Positions 33,690-46,936 of a stretch of 64,000 bases of DNA are shown here, piece by piece. The stretch is from contig NZ_LNTY01000043.1 in NCBI RefSeq assembly GCF_001559595.1, positions 1-64,000 of the forward strand, written 5' to 3'. Under the pieces are notes generated by a model. It saw nothing but the letters and a program-made list of their open reading frames with translations, did not search any database and had not been told where the DNA came from. A program made the translations under genes and the position numbers. The DNA is from Enterovibrio coralii. Lineage in GTDB: Bacteria; Pseudomonadota; Gammaproteobacteria; Enterobacterales; Vibrionaceae. Every line of letters begins with the position of its first letter. Position 1 is the first letter of the stretch.

Positions 33690-34682
33690 TTACTCTCCGG
33701 GCTTGTCGTTCAGCACAAAGCTGTCCATTAGCCCTACCATCCGCCCAATTTCGGGTTTGGTAATGGTATCGTTCGCGCCAAGATCCATCGCTTTCTTACG
33801 GTTATCGTCACTCATCAAAGAAGAAAACATAACGATAGGGATGGATTTGTATTCTTCGATTTCACGTAGTCTTTTGACCAAATGCATGCCGTCCATTTTC
33901 GGCATTTCCACGTCACTCACCACGCCATCGACAAACTCTGAGATTGGCAGGTTCTCTTCGGTACAAAGGCGAACAAACTCAATCATGTTGTCCAGGCCTT
34001 CTTGGCCATCTTTGGCTGTAATCACGTTGTAGCCTGCCGAACGCAAGGTGTTTTCGATAAGACGCCTGATAAACGCAGAATCATCAACGACCAGTATGGT
34101 TTTGGCTTCACGTTTGGCCACCATCGCATCATCAATGACAACGCGTTTGTCTTTGGTGACGTCGTATTTCTCCATACTCAATTCTGGGTTGATGTCGGCA
34201 ATGATCTTCTCGAAATCGAGGATCATGATCAGGTTCTTTTCTTGCCTAACAACAGCAACCACACAATCCTGATCGGAGGCTTCTAAGAACTGACTTGGCG
34301 ATTCGACCTCTTCCCATGAGATACGGTGTATACGTGAAACGCTGTCCACCAGAAAGCCGTTGGACATTCTGTTGAAGTCCGTCACGATAACGACTTTGCT
34401 ATCGACATCTGAAGGTGTGGGTACACCCAACCAGCCTGCCAAATCCACCAAAGGAATAAGCTTGCCGCGCAGAGAGAATACACCCAGCACATTCGGCTGT
34501 GCATTGGGGTAGTCGGTTGTATCGGGTACACGAATGACTTCGCGCACTTTTGCTACGTTAATTCCGTAATAACACACTTTGGTACCGCCTTCTGGAAGAC
34601 GCTTTTCCAGACGAAATTCGATAATTTCAAGCTCGTTGGTACCACTTTCAGTCAAGATTGAACTTTTTGGTTCTGTACTCAT
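33690..34682 (-). CDS. cheV: Chemotaxis coupling protein CheV (CheW-REC fusion)
   Basis: A 330-aa cytosolic protein. The N-terminal CheW domain (~residues 15-170) contains GINVAKVREVIRVPD and GVFSLRGKLIPLVDLAGWLG. The C-terminal receiver domain (~190-325) contains ILVVDDSAFIRRLIENTLRSAG, phospho-acceptor SDVEMPKMDG and switch region MFSSLMSDDNRKKAMDLGANDTITKP. CheV links receptors to CheA, and phosphorylation of its receiver helps adaptation. It is monocistronic, away from a main chemotaxis operon. Confidence 0.94.
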   Translation of the reverse strand: MSTEPKSSILTESGTNELEIIEFRLEKRLPEGGTKVCYYGINVAKVREVIRVPDTTDYPNAQPNVLGVFSLRGKLIPLVDLAGWLGVPTPSDVDSKVVIVTDFNRMSNGFLVDSVSRIHRISWEEVESPSQFLEASDQDCVVAVVRQEKNLIMILDFEKIIADINPELSMEKYDVTKDKRVVIDDAMVAKREAKTILVVDDSAFIRRLIENTLRSAGYNVITAKDGQEGLDNMIEFVRLCTEENLPISEFVDGVVSDVEMPKMDGMHLVKRLREIEEYKSIPIVMFSSLMSDDNRKKAMDLGANDTITKPEIGRMVGLMDSFVLNDKPGE

Positions 34683-34806
34683 GCCAAATCTCGATACGGT
34701 TAAGAGGCAAATTGAAATTTTCCTCTTTCAGCATAGTCTCTTTCTTAAGACTGATGATCGAATGTTCGAAATTTGTTGTTCATGAATTCAATATCTTGTT
34801 ACCAGC

Positions 34807-37800
34807 TCAGTCGAGTTTGAACGCTTGTTGATTGTAAAGTGCATTAATAATCTCACTGGTTTGCGCGCCTGCTGCGAGATCAAGGCCAGAGCTAGATATA
34901 TCCATATTTTCCATCACAATGGTCTGTTCATTCGCCCCTGAAAGCACTTGTAGGGTAATAGTGCCGTTCGCATCCACTTCGGCTTCATCAAAGTGTGGTA
35001 ACAAATCATTCGCGGTTGGCGATGCCCCTAAGTCTGGCAGGATATCGGTGATATCGATTTTGTCTTGTCCTAGCTCAAAAACAGTGACAGTGTCACTATT
35101 CTTTGGCGTAGAGAGTGACGATTCCAGCCAAGTAAACACATCATCACCTTCACCGCCCGTGAGTATGTCGTCGCCAGTTCCGGCCTGAAGCGTGTCGTTT
35201 CCACTCATGCCAAACAAGCTTTGACCACCAGCCTCAGCCACCAAAGAATCATTTGCTGCAGTACCAATGTTGTCACCAAGGTGGAGCACGCCGCTGTTGA
35301 CGATAGCTTCAAGCTGCTCGGTTTGAGACAGCGAAGATGCATCACCATTGATAAGTGCGTTTAGCCCAATGCCAGTGAGCACGATCTCTTGTACAGCACT
35401 ACCGCCGCTCAAGATGTTGAGCTGTGCATTGCCCCCTTGTTCAGACAGCGAAAGCTGACTAGTAAGATCATCGAAACTGGCGAGATTGCTCACACTCACC
35501 GCTTGGCTGAGGTCGATGACATCCTGAGCCACTTCAAAGTCTTGAATTGTATCAACGGCAGGTGCGTCAGCAGAGCCCAAGTCCGCGGTTGTCCATACGA
35601 AGGTATCTTTGACCGTATCCGCGCCGTCTTTACCTCCGTAGAGCTCATCATTCCCACTGCCACCAATGAGAATGTCTGACCCTAAACCACCAATCAGGGA
35701 ATCATTGTTCGCTCCACCTTCCAGTGTTGCTCCTTCGCTACCAGAAACAACCACATTTTCCAGTGCATCATTTTGCGCTTTGATTGCACCATCGGCAGGA
35801 TTGAGAATATTGATATCTAACGCGATGGGATTAGATTCCGCCTCTTCTCCCAGAGATGTCGTTGAAATCGCAACAACGCTGACGGAGGCATTGAGCACGG
35901 AAGACCCCATCACATGCAATTGCGTCAACTCCGTTGGCGTTAGCGTGAGTACACCAGAAACTGGCCCAGTCCCAATGGCCACGCCATCAGCATCCACAAA
36001 GGTTAGGTCGGATGGAATGCCGCGAATTTCCACTGACAAGGTTTCAGAAGGATCGGTGAGCGCGGCAGCCAGTCCTAGTAGAGGAATCACCGCAGCGATA
36101 CTTCCGCCAACAGCCGCCGTTTGTGCATTACTGAGGGTTAAATTTGGAATGTCAGGTTTCGGAGCCACATTGATCGCCACCGACTCTGTATCCGTTTTTG
36201 CTCCGCCCGTGCCAGTGTTGCCATTGTCGTTAACCGTGACGGTGAGCAAATCATTACCGGAAAAGTTTGTGTCGCCAGTATAGGTGACGCCAGACGTAAG
36301 CAAGGCATTGATATCATCAAGCGTGCCTTCTAACGTCATTGTGCCCGTTCCCGCACCGCTTACCGTCACTCCATTAGGTGTCGTGCCACTTGGTATTCCT
36401 ATCGCCCCATCTTGCACACTCAGCCTTACTTCAATCACTCCAGTCGGTGATTCATTCGCATCAATGTCTTTCACTCGGATGGATTCAATCAGAAGTTCAG
36501 TCTCTTCCTCAGCAGAAAGAGGCATACTTGGCAGGGTTAATTCAGGCGCGTCATTCACGGCAGAGACAGTCACGTCAATCGTTTGGTCGTCCCAAAGTGA
36601 ACTCACCGCTTCGACACCGTTATCGACAGCTCGCACTGAAATCTCGAGTTTTCCATCCCAATTGTTTTCATTGGCATCGCCCGGCGTAAAAATCAGTTCA
36701 GACAACGTCTGTCCATTAATGTTCGCTATCCAAGAGCCATCGGCTTGTTTCTCGATGGTGCTGCCAGAAGGCGCATCAGTGGGTAAACTCAGCGTCGAAC
36801 TATCCGGCACATTGGTGAGTACAATACGGAGTGTTTCTGGTGCATTCTCGGTCACTGAAAGCCCAGTGCCGTCATAGCTTGGCCCATCATCAATCACGCT
36901 GATATCAAGTGGTAACGCAATCTGCTCGTCTTCTGTACCGGAAACCGATGTAGTGATATCCGTATCAACGCCGTCACCTATCGGGTCAACGGTTACGCTT
37001 ATACTGCTCTCGTATTTTTCTGGTATATCAAGATTTTGCTCTTTGGCATAAACAACCAAACCCACTGTCATCGAGCCGCTGAAGTTATTAGGCGGAACGA
37101 AGGCGATATCATTGAGATTAATGGATTGGCTGCCACTTGGCACGCTGATGGTCCAAATTCCACCGCCGCTGTTTTGAACAAGCTGTGAGCCATTAGATAC
37201 GAGCTGGAAATCATCCGGCACGCCTGTGATTTGGATAGACACAATCTCTTCTGAACCATCCGTGTCTTGGACACTTGCAGATATCCCCGTCAGCGCGATG
37301 TGCGAATCCTCATCGCCAGATATCGGGTTGGTGTTGCCAGAGAACGTAATAGGATCATTCACAGGCAAGACGGTGAAAGAGACTTGCGAATCAACCGAGC
37401 CCGAAACAGAAGAATCAGGTTTGCCTGTGTCATCATTTTTCGCAGTATCCGTTATGAATGTTTTCACATTCACATTCACCGGGCCGCTGTAGTTTTCCGT
37501 CGGTTTGAAATAGATGTCAGAGAGCTGGGTAAGAGTAACGGTGTAAACCCCATTCTGATCTTCAACGACTTGACCCGACGCGTCGACGAACTGCCCCGCA
37601 TTCCCCTGCACACTGAGTTCCACGGACGTAATGGTTTCAACGCCTCTTGTCGGATCTGTATCAGGATCCAACAAGGAATCTGCAATACTGAGCTTGATAA
37701 TCCCATCTTCAAGGGCTTCGTTCGGAAAGACGGTGGTACTGCCAGGGTCAGGTTGTTTGTCGCTGCCTAACCCCGTCGTTTCAACGACAGTCACTGTGGT

Positions 37801-40800
37801 TTTGATGCCGTCAATTTCTGGCGTAATCACAACGCCAATGGTGGTATCAACTTCTTTGGTGTCGCCACTTTCTTGGTCCGTCGTCACCAGTTTCACAGGG
37901 AGATTAAAATCGCCCGCAAAATGCTGAGGAAGCGTTAACGTAATACCCGAAAGATCAACACTGCCATCAGCAGCCACGTTCACTTTTGCGACGTACTCAG
38001 CCGTTTCACTGTTAAACTCCATTCCCGAAACAGTCACCCCAGCAGACGCCAACGACGCTGCCGTGATAACGACAGTGAGTTCGTCATCTCCTGCATTGGC
38101 AGGGTCAATAGAAATCAGCCCGTCTAGCTGACTGCCTAAATCTACGGTTTGGTCTTCAACACCGGTAATATCACCCGCAGAGACAGTGATCGCGCCAGCC
38201 TCTTGGGTGTTTGGGTTACTGCCAGTGAAATCCAAAGTGAGAACGATCGGCTCTTGCTCTACTTTCGCACTCTTATCGCCTTCTCCCGCATCACCTTGGT
38301 CTTGCACTGTCCCTATCAGTTTTATGTAAACCGGGGCTGTGATAGGAGTGGATGTGGAAATTTCCAAATCGGCGAGCGCAGATTCGGGTATCGTCCAGCT
38401 ACCATCGCCGTTATTAATGCCACCTTTGATGTAAAATTGATCGAAGTACGCTTGGTTTTCACCAGTAAACGGGTCGCCTTGCGCGTTTTGCACGAAAGAA
38501 ATAACGACTTGCGTAATGAGCTCCTCGCTACTGCCGTCGGTATTGATCCCTTCAGCCGTTCTAAATACCAATCTGTGGTCGGTTTCTGACAATGATATCG
38601 ACCCAGTGCCGTCATCGCTGATAGTAGTTATTTTCGTGTCACTGCTATTCACCACCTCAATTTCGCCGTCTTCGACTGTCGCGATAATACGGACATTGAG
38701 ATCCCCTGTGACCTCGACTCGGTCAATAATCGACGGATCATCTTCGTCTTTTTGCTCGACGGTTAGCTTCACACTGAGGCCAATATTTTCGTCTTCATCG
38801 CTGTTTGGCGGGGCTTTCATTAAGAGCTTCGCACCGTTAACAAGCGCTTCCACTTGCGCACTGGTGAGCACGACTTCCCCACCCGAAAATACCAAAGGTG
38901 TTGTTTCGCCTTCTATCGTCAGCTCATAGCCCGCCGCTATTGCAACCGAAGACATGGAGAAAGTTATGCCAACGATTTCTTCGCGATTGTCCGTAAAGCC
39001 GTTGTCCTCGTCGGGTCGCCAATTGACGTTGATAGGCTGATCTTCGAATCCTGTGGTGGCCAGAGCATAGTCGGTCGCATCAATTTTCGGCTCGATATGC
39101 ACAATCACGTCTTTGTTAACGGTCAGCGAGTCACCGTCATTCTCTGTGACCACAATACTCACCGTCATCGTGATGTCTTTGGTACTGCCCGGCGGCGGGA
39201 TCAATCTGATGTCAGACAGGCCGTCGATACTCGCCTGATACTGTGGCTGCGGCGGTGTCTCATCATCTAGCCCTGCGTAGACCAAATTGACCTTTTGATT
39301 GTTCGTATCCAGCAAGGTCACACCCTCAGGGATTTTGGTGATGAGGGTAGTGAGAGTTTCTGAATTATCGCCGGGGAGTTTGTTTCCATCTTCCCCAGAG
39401 TTGATTTGGAATGACAATGACACCGAGCTGTCTTCGTCGATAGTTGTTTCTATACCCGTTTCAACGCCACCTTGCACGATAGGCTGCCAAATATCACCGA
39501 GATCGGGCTCAATATCAGGCTCGTCCGCTACCCCTTTCAACGCAACGTTTAACACTTTCGGGTCGGTTTCAAACACCTGAACCACAGTTTGGTCAACGCC
39601 AGATGAATTCGTGATAACCGCCGTATCCTTCACAACCCCCCTAACAGAAATGGCGAAATCAACGTTACTTTCCGGTGGTGGCTCCAGTTTCAAATCGGCA
39701 ATTTGTGAATAAAGCACCTCATACAGGCCGCTTCCGTCAGGTACAAGCTTGTCGGTACCCAAAATCAACTCTGCACCTTCAGGCAACCCCGTAATCCAAA
39801 CGTACAGAGTTTCTGACGAATCTGTGTCGACCGTCTCGGTGAGACTAATTGCATCCCCCAATGGAATCAGTGTGTCTTCTTCACCACTCACCCGAGAGAC
39901 TTTCAGCGTCGTAGAGTCCGCGACCGGATCGACAGCAATCGTGATGGTTCGGGATGCCGAATCCGCGGTTTGGTACCCTGCGACAAAGTTAGACGTTTCC
40001 TTACTTTGCGCGACGGCTGTCAGAACGATATCCCCAGAGAAATTCGCATTGGGCTTCACAACAACATTGTTAATGTCACTGGCGGATACCTCATACTTTC
40101 CATTGGTAGGCGTGAGCGTATTGCCGTTTAGCAGCAACGTTGCCTCACCGCTATCCAGTGTGAGGAAATAGGTTAATGTTTCTGAACCATCAAGATCCTG
40201 AAGGTCAGCCTCAATATCCAACGTCGCGCCATCACTGTCTTCGTCGATGTTGTAATACAGTGTGGTATTGGCATCATCCCATTGCGGCACATCTGCAATG
40301 CCTTCCACGGTTACGGTGAAAGTTTGCGTTGGTAACGTTCGCTCAGAACCATCACCATTTTTCACAAACCCAGTTACTGAGAAGGTCGGGATACCGCTTG
40401 CTGCCGAGTAGTCTTGATTGGGTACAAAGGTGACACCCTGAAGTGTCCAGATTTCATTTTGTGCGTCCGGTGTGAATAGATTGGCAGGCAAAGTGATTTG
40501 CCCTGCTGACACCGCGAGTAAGGTTCCATTTGCATAGAAGGAACCATTGGCATTCGCGGGCAGCGTAATGACCACACGATCAACAACCTCGCCTTGGTCG
40601 CTATCTCCCACATTGACTGACATATTGATGGGGATACCATTTGCAGGGTTGTCGACGACATCATCATCAGGGTCAGCGAGCCTGCCTTGGTCTTCCACAC
40701 CTGTTGTATTCTCAACAATAATCTGTGGCGAGCTGTCGACAATCACAATCTGTGTCGTACCCACAACAATGTCACCATCACCGTCCAGAATTTCGTAGCT

Positions 40801-43800
40801 AAATGACTCCTCGATACGGTTATTGGTCGAGCCACTGTGGTCGACGTCATCAGCTGCGGTAAATTGCACGTTGCCTGAACTTTGCACCAGCAAAGTCCCT
40901 AACACTTGTCCACCTGCCCCTTCTCTGACGGTGAAGAAGTTGTTCACGCCAACATTCAATTCATGCTGTTCGCCATTGATGGTCACTGACTTAATGTGAG
41001 CATCATCTGCACCACGGTTTCGGGCAGGAAGGATCGTCTGACGCGAGCTCTGCTCCCCTTCTTCTGTCACCAAGCACCGCCGCCAACACCCACGCCATCG
41101 GTCTCTAGCGAGAATGGTACATCATCCGTCACATTTACCTTGATGATACTGGTGGTCGAATCGTTGTCTGCATCTGTCACCACCAAAGGCAAATTGATTG
41201 TCAGGGTGTTTTTCTCGTTGCCCAGAGGATGATCCAGCGCACCAAGTAACGTGAAGGTATAATTTCCATCTGAATCGAGCGTGATTGTGAAGACTTGGCG
41301 AGACTCAGCAAGCCCAGTGTAGGTTTTAACGCCATTGACATCACTGGTGAGATGCAAGGTGACTGGTTCGCCTTTGGAACTGAGCGGAACATCATTTCCC
41401 GCTGAGTTTTGACTATTTGACGTGTTGTTAGCGGCAAACGCAGACACATCCAATGCAATATCTTTGACGTTGTCACTGCCACTGTTAATCACTAATTTCC
41501 CAGAATCCGTATCCTCATCCGTTCCCACGCCTCCTGGGGTGGTGCCGGGTCGATTACTGTTCGTCCCGCTTCCATTTTGGTTGATATCACTCTCTTCGAC
41601 GTTCAATTCTGGTACGGTCGTTATTTGAGGACCAATACCGTCTTTAATAACCAAATCGACAGATGAGCCGCCAGTTACTGCATCACCATCGGAGTCACTC
41701 ACCTGAAGGGGAAGAACGATAGAGATATCCGTGCCGTTGATAGAAATATTGGCATTCGCTGTGCCATTTTCATCATGGTCAAGCGGTTTCAACAAGGTTA
41801 ATGTCGGGGAAACAACAACATCAAACCCATTGGCACCTTGTACAGCAGGGAACGTAACAGTCAGGACTGTTTCATTGTTCGCTGTCCCTGTCAGCGTGCG
41901 AGTCGTTGCATCGTAAGAAAAGACGACAGCATGTCCATCGCTGGTTAGAACCCCATTTAGATTACTAAGCACGGTAGCAACTTGAGATTCCTCAATGCCA
42001 GCAGTGTTAGGAAGCAAACGGTCATTTTGCGTTCTGATTTGAATGGCCGTATCTGCCGAATCTGGATAACCCTGCCCGCCGGTGTCCGGTGTGAGATCAG
42101 GCTCAGTTAGTTCTACCGTTCCTGACGCTTGGATAATACCGGATGCATCAGAATCTTTGATTGATACCGTAAACTCCGCTGATATCGCATCGCCATCTGT
42201 GTCAGTCGCCCTCACGCCAATCGGCAAGTTGATCACATCACTTGGTTCATCAATAGCTAGAAACTGTTTAACGGTATACGTTCCATCTGGAACACCATTG
42301 GCATCTTTGTTTAAAACGATACTTAATGCAGTTTCACCGTTATTTGGTGAGGTCGAATCATCAATCACAATGGCGATACTGTCAGAGAGCGACGAAAACG
42401 GCTGAGGTTGAACACTGGTTTGATAACCGCTGCTTGTGATGGCATCGAGTGCAGCCTCCAATCCAGCAGGTGCAATGAAAACCAAGGTTTTCAGCGCATC
42501 CGCACCCAACGTGAGTCCCAAACTTAGATTTGCCTGCTCACTGATACTACCGACACTTGGATCTGTTAAATCAGCATCAACGGGATCGAGTGACAAATCC
42601 TTGCCATCTTTCACTGTGACAACAAACGTATCTGAAGCACTATCACCATCAAAGTCAGTGACTTTGACACCGAGATTGAACAGCACTTCTTCACTGTTTG
42701 GCTGATCCAACGCATCGTTCAGCGTGGCTTTATATTGGCCAGCATTTGGCAGCAACTCGAAGGTTAACACCGTCACGGTAGAGCCACTTCCATCTTGATA
42801 ACCAATGTTTATTGGATCGCTAGAGCCAGTAATCTGGGCATTGGATGGAATAACCGATAACGCGTTACCGTTGCTGGTTAAAGACGCGACGAAGGTTTGG
42901 AAATCGTTCCCCACTTCCCAAACCAGTGACGCAATTTCATCGCTGCCAAGAGTCAAACCTAATGTGGACGTTTCTGTCACTGGTGCGGCATTTGCGTCAG
43001 GATCGGTGAGTTGAGTATCGGGTGTTTGGATATCAGGCGGTTGCCATCTACCACTTCGTATTTCACCGATATTGGATTATCCAGCGAATCGCCATCCGTA
43101 TCTTCAAGTTGAACTTCAAGTTCAATATTGAAAACAGCATTCCCCGACTGGTCACTCAATGTCACCCATCGATTACCCGCAAATTTCGTCGTATCTTGAT
43201 GATCAAGTGGCTGATTAAGCTCAAATGTGGATGACACGGAAACGCCCGCAGCACCAGCCCCCGCTGCTTGCGAGGCCACCAGCGTGATTGAGACAGCGAC
43301 TGAACCATCAGGCAACTTACCTTCAAGAATGACCGTTCCTGATGATGAGTTAGGTGAGACAGCAAATGTTAGTGTTTCGCCGTTGGAGGTCAGCTCGTTA
43401 AGTTCACTGATTAAACCCGGTACTCCACCACTTTCAGTGAGATTTGAGATAAGCAAAGAACCCGGTTTGAGCCTGTCGGAACCCGCATTGATGTCGATTT
43501 CCCCTTCAGCCGTTTGCTTTGGTACTACACCGTTTTCAATTCTGCCTTCTGTGACATCGAAGGTACCGGATTCCGTTGCCGTATCACCGTCTGCGTTGTT
43601 CCCATCGGTAATGGTTACCGAAAATTGCCCCTCAATTGTATCCTTGTCGTAATCGGTCACAGCAACAGTGACGGGCACAAGGTGAGACTCACCGTTGGCC
43701 GTTTGGTCGACACTCGCGTTTTCCGAAAAGACATAATTGTATTCATCGCCGGATGATTGCAGAGCAATGCTAAAAACGACAACAGATGGGTCAGATGCCA

Positions 43801-45055
43801 GCGATACAGAGATAAGGTTGTCTGTGATTTCAAAGGTCGTTGCAGCACCATTACTGGTTAACCCATCTAATGCAGCAAGCAATGCGGGCGATGACACAAA
43901 CTTCACGTCAGCAATTTCGTCAGAGTTCGCCGCAATATTCAACGGAATGGGTTTGGACACAAACCCCAAGTCATTTTCATTGTGTTCCGTGCTGACAGGC
44001 TCAATCGTGGGTAAGTCACCGTCTGTAATCGTGATCACAACGTCGACGGGAGCGCGTAACGCGTTACCCCCGTTATCTGTGCCTTGAACAGATAAATCAA
44101 TCTCTAACGCATCATTGACCACTCGCACTAAGCCGGAGGCATCGTCTTCAAGATGATCAAGCGGCTTATGAATTGTCACCGTTGTTTTGAGTTCAACGTC
44201 TCGACCTGCTTGAGTAGGTTCAAGAAGAATAGTGATGACGGTTTCACCTTCTGAGGTACCCGTAATTTCGCGTCCGTCATCACTCAATGTGTACTGAACG
44301 CTTTTGCCAGAAGTGGTGGTTTCACGGGAAAGCTCACTCACCACCTCATTCACGGAGAGCGACTCAAAGACAAAGGAAGAAGCATCTAGACCTAATGTAC
44401 TCGCAGCAACAAGAATCGAATTGCTACCAGAGACCGGATAACTACTGCCCTCAGCAGGATTGGAGAGTTCTCCTTCTCGAACAGTGACCGCGAGATCGCC
44501 TCCTCCCAACGCGGGGATCAGCGGCGCATCATCGTCATCAAATAAGGGAAAGCGTTGACGAACAAATGACGTTTCAAACCCAGCAGTCGCAAGCACGGCA
44601 GAATAGTCATAGTGAATAACGGCAAAACCACCGATTGACGAACTGACAACGCCACCTGCAGCAGGTGGTTCCAGTTCTTCCGTTGGGTCGACACCTTGCA
44701 ATATGGCTCTTTGCAATGCGGCAATGTCGTCTTCGAGTAAGGTCAGTGCGGACGCGGATTCATTAAAACCAATATTAGTTGCTAAGCCGATAACATCGGT
44801 TCCTTCGCCATCGACACGAACACACGTGGCGCAGGGCTCATCGACCAATACAGGAACACCGTTTTTCATTACTACATATCGGGCGGCTGGATTGGCAATG
44901 ATCAGATCGTCAGCTCGGACGTTAGTAGAGAAAGGTACTGGGTTAGACACACCCTCTCGAATCACAAACACTTGCCCGTTTTTAACGGTTAGATGCGTGT
45001 CCGGTTCATTCGCTTTTTCGACTGTTCCTTGGTTTGAATTGTTATGTTCCGTCAT
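34807..45055 (-). pseudogene. Giant LapA-type RTX adhesin secreted by T1SS (two frameshifts)
   Basis: About 3,415 aa after repair, one of the largest genes here. Residues 1-135 form a LapA-like retention module (HLTVKNGQVFVIREG, LVDEPCATCVRVDGEG) ending with PPAAGG (~130-135), which matches the di-Ala-Gly site cut by LapG-type periplasmic proteases. Many ~100-145-residue Ig/cadherin-like repeats of the T1SS-143 kind follow, with DxDGDxL calcium-site motifs. The C-terminus has RTX nonapeptides (GGLGSDILIGGSGNDELYGG) and two tandem T1SS target modules. Breaks: +1 base at 43039-43041 joins VVDGN to PPDIQTPDTQLTDPD; +1 base at 41072-41073 joins GVGVGGGAL to VTEEGEQSSRQ. AAGGGG precedes ATG 45055. 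It is divergent from tolC. Predicted role: surface attachment and biofilm. Confidence 0.85.
35620..35730 (-). repeat. RTX calcium-binding nonapeptides of the adhesin C-terminus
   Basis: Consecutive GGxGxDxxx units (GGANNDSLI, GGLGSDILI, GGSGNDELY, GGKDGADTV) encode a short parallel beta-roll. A second, shorter set lies near 35120-35215 (GMSGNDTLQ, AGTGDDILT, GGEGDDVF), so the block plus its following secretion-type domain appears twice in tandem. Confidence 0.8.
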
Positions 45056-45522
45056 CGCTTATACCCCTTACATAAGCAAAACAGGAGGCGCGAAATTCTT
45101 TTCAGAATTTCAGCAATCCTCCTGCTCTAAATCTCATTTAACGAGCTTCTGCCTGCGGATAAAAACAAATCGCTAGGTTTTAACTTTCAAGCGACAAACA
45201 ACCCGCAAAGGCCTTAGAAACTGTCTTTCTAACAATTTTGCTGTCACTTATGTGTCTCAACCTGTCTCATTTCCGATAGAAACGCGATAAAGCCTATTCA
45301 GGGGGTCACATACGCATCAACTTGCCCTACTTTTAACGGGCAAAGGAAACAGAGCTTTCTCTTGCTTTATCACGCATTTTTTGTCCGGTTATGACGAACA
45401 TATCTCACGTTCGTCTTAAAAAGCTCCATATTTGGACCTTTTTGCCTCCACTGGGCAGATTTGCCGTGTTTTACCAAGTTTCATATGACAACGGACAATC
45501 TTGACGCTTTCAGGGAGCATTC
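45056..45522. other. 467-bp divergent intergenic region between adhesin and tolC
   Basis: No gene seen. It must hold the promoters for the adhesin (leftward) and tolC (rightward). The adhesin side contains an extended stem-loop at 45082-45124. The remainder has scattered A/T tracts and no site I can name with confidence; adhesin operons of this type are usually under c-di-GMP-responsive regulators. Confidence 0.5.
45082..45124 (-). promoter_or_regulatory. Interrupted stem-loop in the adhesin mRNA leader
   Basis: CAGGAGG pairs with CCTCCTG, and inside it GAAATTC pairs with GAATTTC around a six-base loop. It lies 27 bp upstream of the adhesin start, between the likely promoter and the AAGGGG ribosome-binding site. 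It could act as an mRNA stabiliser, attenuator or translational control element; there is no following T-run on the gene strand. Confidence 0.5.
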
Positions 45523-46936
45523 ATGAATCAGTCAACATCCCATGAGAGACGGCAGTTAGCAAAACAGCAATGTCACTCAACTCGCTTCAAACAACAGACT
45601 CACTTCCTACATAAAATCCTTGGAGTCGCCACGTTAACGTTTACCACTACCCTCTTTTCGCTGTCTGCCTCTGCTCAGTCATTAGAACAAGCAGTCGCAA
45701 CAACACTCACTCAAAACCCATTGATAAAAGAAGCGTATAACGAATACAAAAGTCGCCACGAAAACATTGACGCGTCAGAAGGTGGTTACTTGCCTTCACT
45801 CGATCTCGAGGCGGGTATCGGTTATTCGGATTACAACAATGACAGCAACAACGGCACGTACAAACCTAGAGATGTTCGCTCAGCTTACGCCAACTGATCT
45901 GGGATGGTGCCATCACTTACAACGACATTAAACGCACGAAAGCGGAAGCCGAAGCGCAGCGTTACCAGCTCCTTTCAGACGCACAAGATACCGCCCTCAG
46001 CGTGGTTGAAGTGTATTTGGAAGTGTTGAGATCGCAGCAAATTCTAGACCTCACGCTCTCCAACCTTGAGACCCATGAAAAAATCGCTGCTGATGTAAAA
46101 AAACTCACGGAAAGCGGCGTCAGTTCAACATCTGACCTCACTCAAGCCCAAGGACGTTTGGCACAAGCGCACGCTAACGTGCTTTCAGCGCAAAGCAATC
46201 TAGACGACACTATCACCGAGTTTGAGCAAGTGGTTGGTGATTCACCCGACACACTCGTTACACCCGCCGTTGACGCGCTCTTTATTCCATCTTCACTTAT
46301 TGAGCTCTCAATATCGCCAAAAAGAACAACCCTGTGATTCAGGTTGCTCACCACGATGTTGATGCTGCGAAATTCCAATACAACCAAGCCAAAGGCGATA
46401 TGTATCCGACCTTTACCATCGAAGCGTCACAAGAGTGGGGCGAAGAGTTGGACGGGACACCAGGTGATACGGACGAATTTCAGGCGATGCTGAGAATGCG
46501 ATATAACCTGTTCAATGGTGGAACGGATGCCGCGGAATCACGCAGTGCTGCCTACCAAGTGAACAAAGCCAAAAATATTCGTAATAACGCACACCGCTTG
46601 TTAGATGAAAGCACGCGTCTGGCATGGTCAGCCAAAGAACTGGCAGACAAGCAAACCACCTTCCTTCAGCAACATGTTGATGCCGCATCTGACACGTTAA
46701 AAGCCTACGAGAAGCAATACCTCATCGGTCGCCGAACCTTGCTGGATCTCCTCAACACCGAAAATGAACTGTTTGATGCTCGCCGTTCTTATCTCGACGC
46801 GCATTTTTCGGGAATACTCGCCCGTTACCGAGTATTAAATGCCACAGGCTTGCTCCTTTCTGAATTGAGAGTTGCAACACCAGAAGAATGGCAAACATCA
46901 GTCTATGACTCTAATAAACAAGGAGAAAACGAATGA
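45523..46936 (+). pseudogene. TolC-family outer-membrane channel of the adhesin T1SS (two frameshifts)
   Basis: An outer-membrane efflux/T1SS channel, about 471 aa after repair. It has a long N-terminus with a Sec signal ending SLSASAQSLEQAV, then the TolC repeats SLEQAVATTLTQNPLIKEAYNEY and NPVIQVAHHDVDAAKFQYNQAKGDMYPTF. It is of the LapE/AggA type (NLFNGGTDAAESRSAAYQV, QYLIGRRTLLDLLNTENELFDAR). Two single-base losses: one T at 45875-45876 (restores RDVSLSLRQLIWDGAITYND) and one G at 46304 (restores SSLIEALNIAKKNNPVIQ). The start is ATG 45523 with GGGAGC upstream. It overlaps the OmpA-like gene by 4 bp. The partner ABC and membrane-fusion genes (lapB, lapC) are not in the window. Confidence 0.87.

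Noticed and set aside
34807-45055. Many plus-strand open frames opposite the adhesin
   Set aside because: They are antisense shadows made of Ser/Val/Thr-rich low-complexity sequence, an effect of the repeat codon use.
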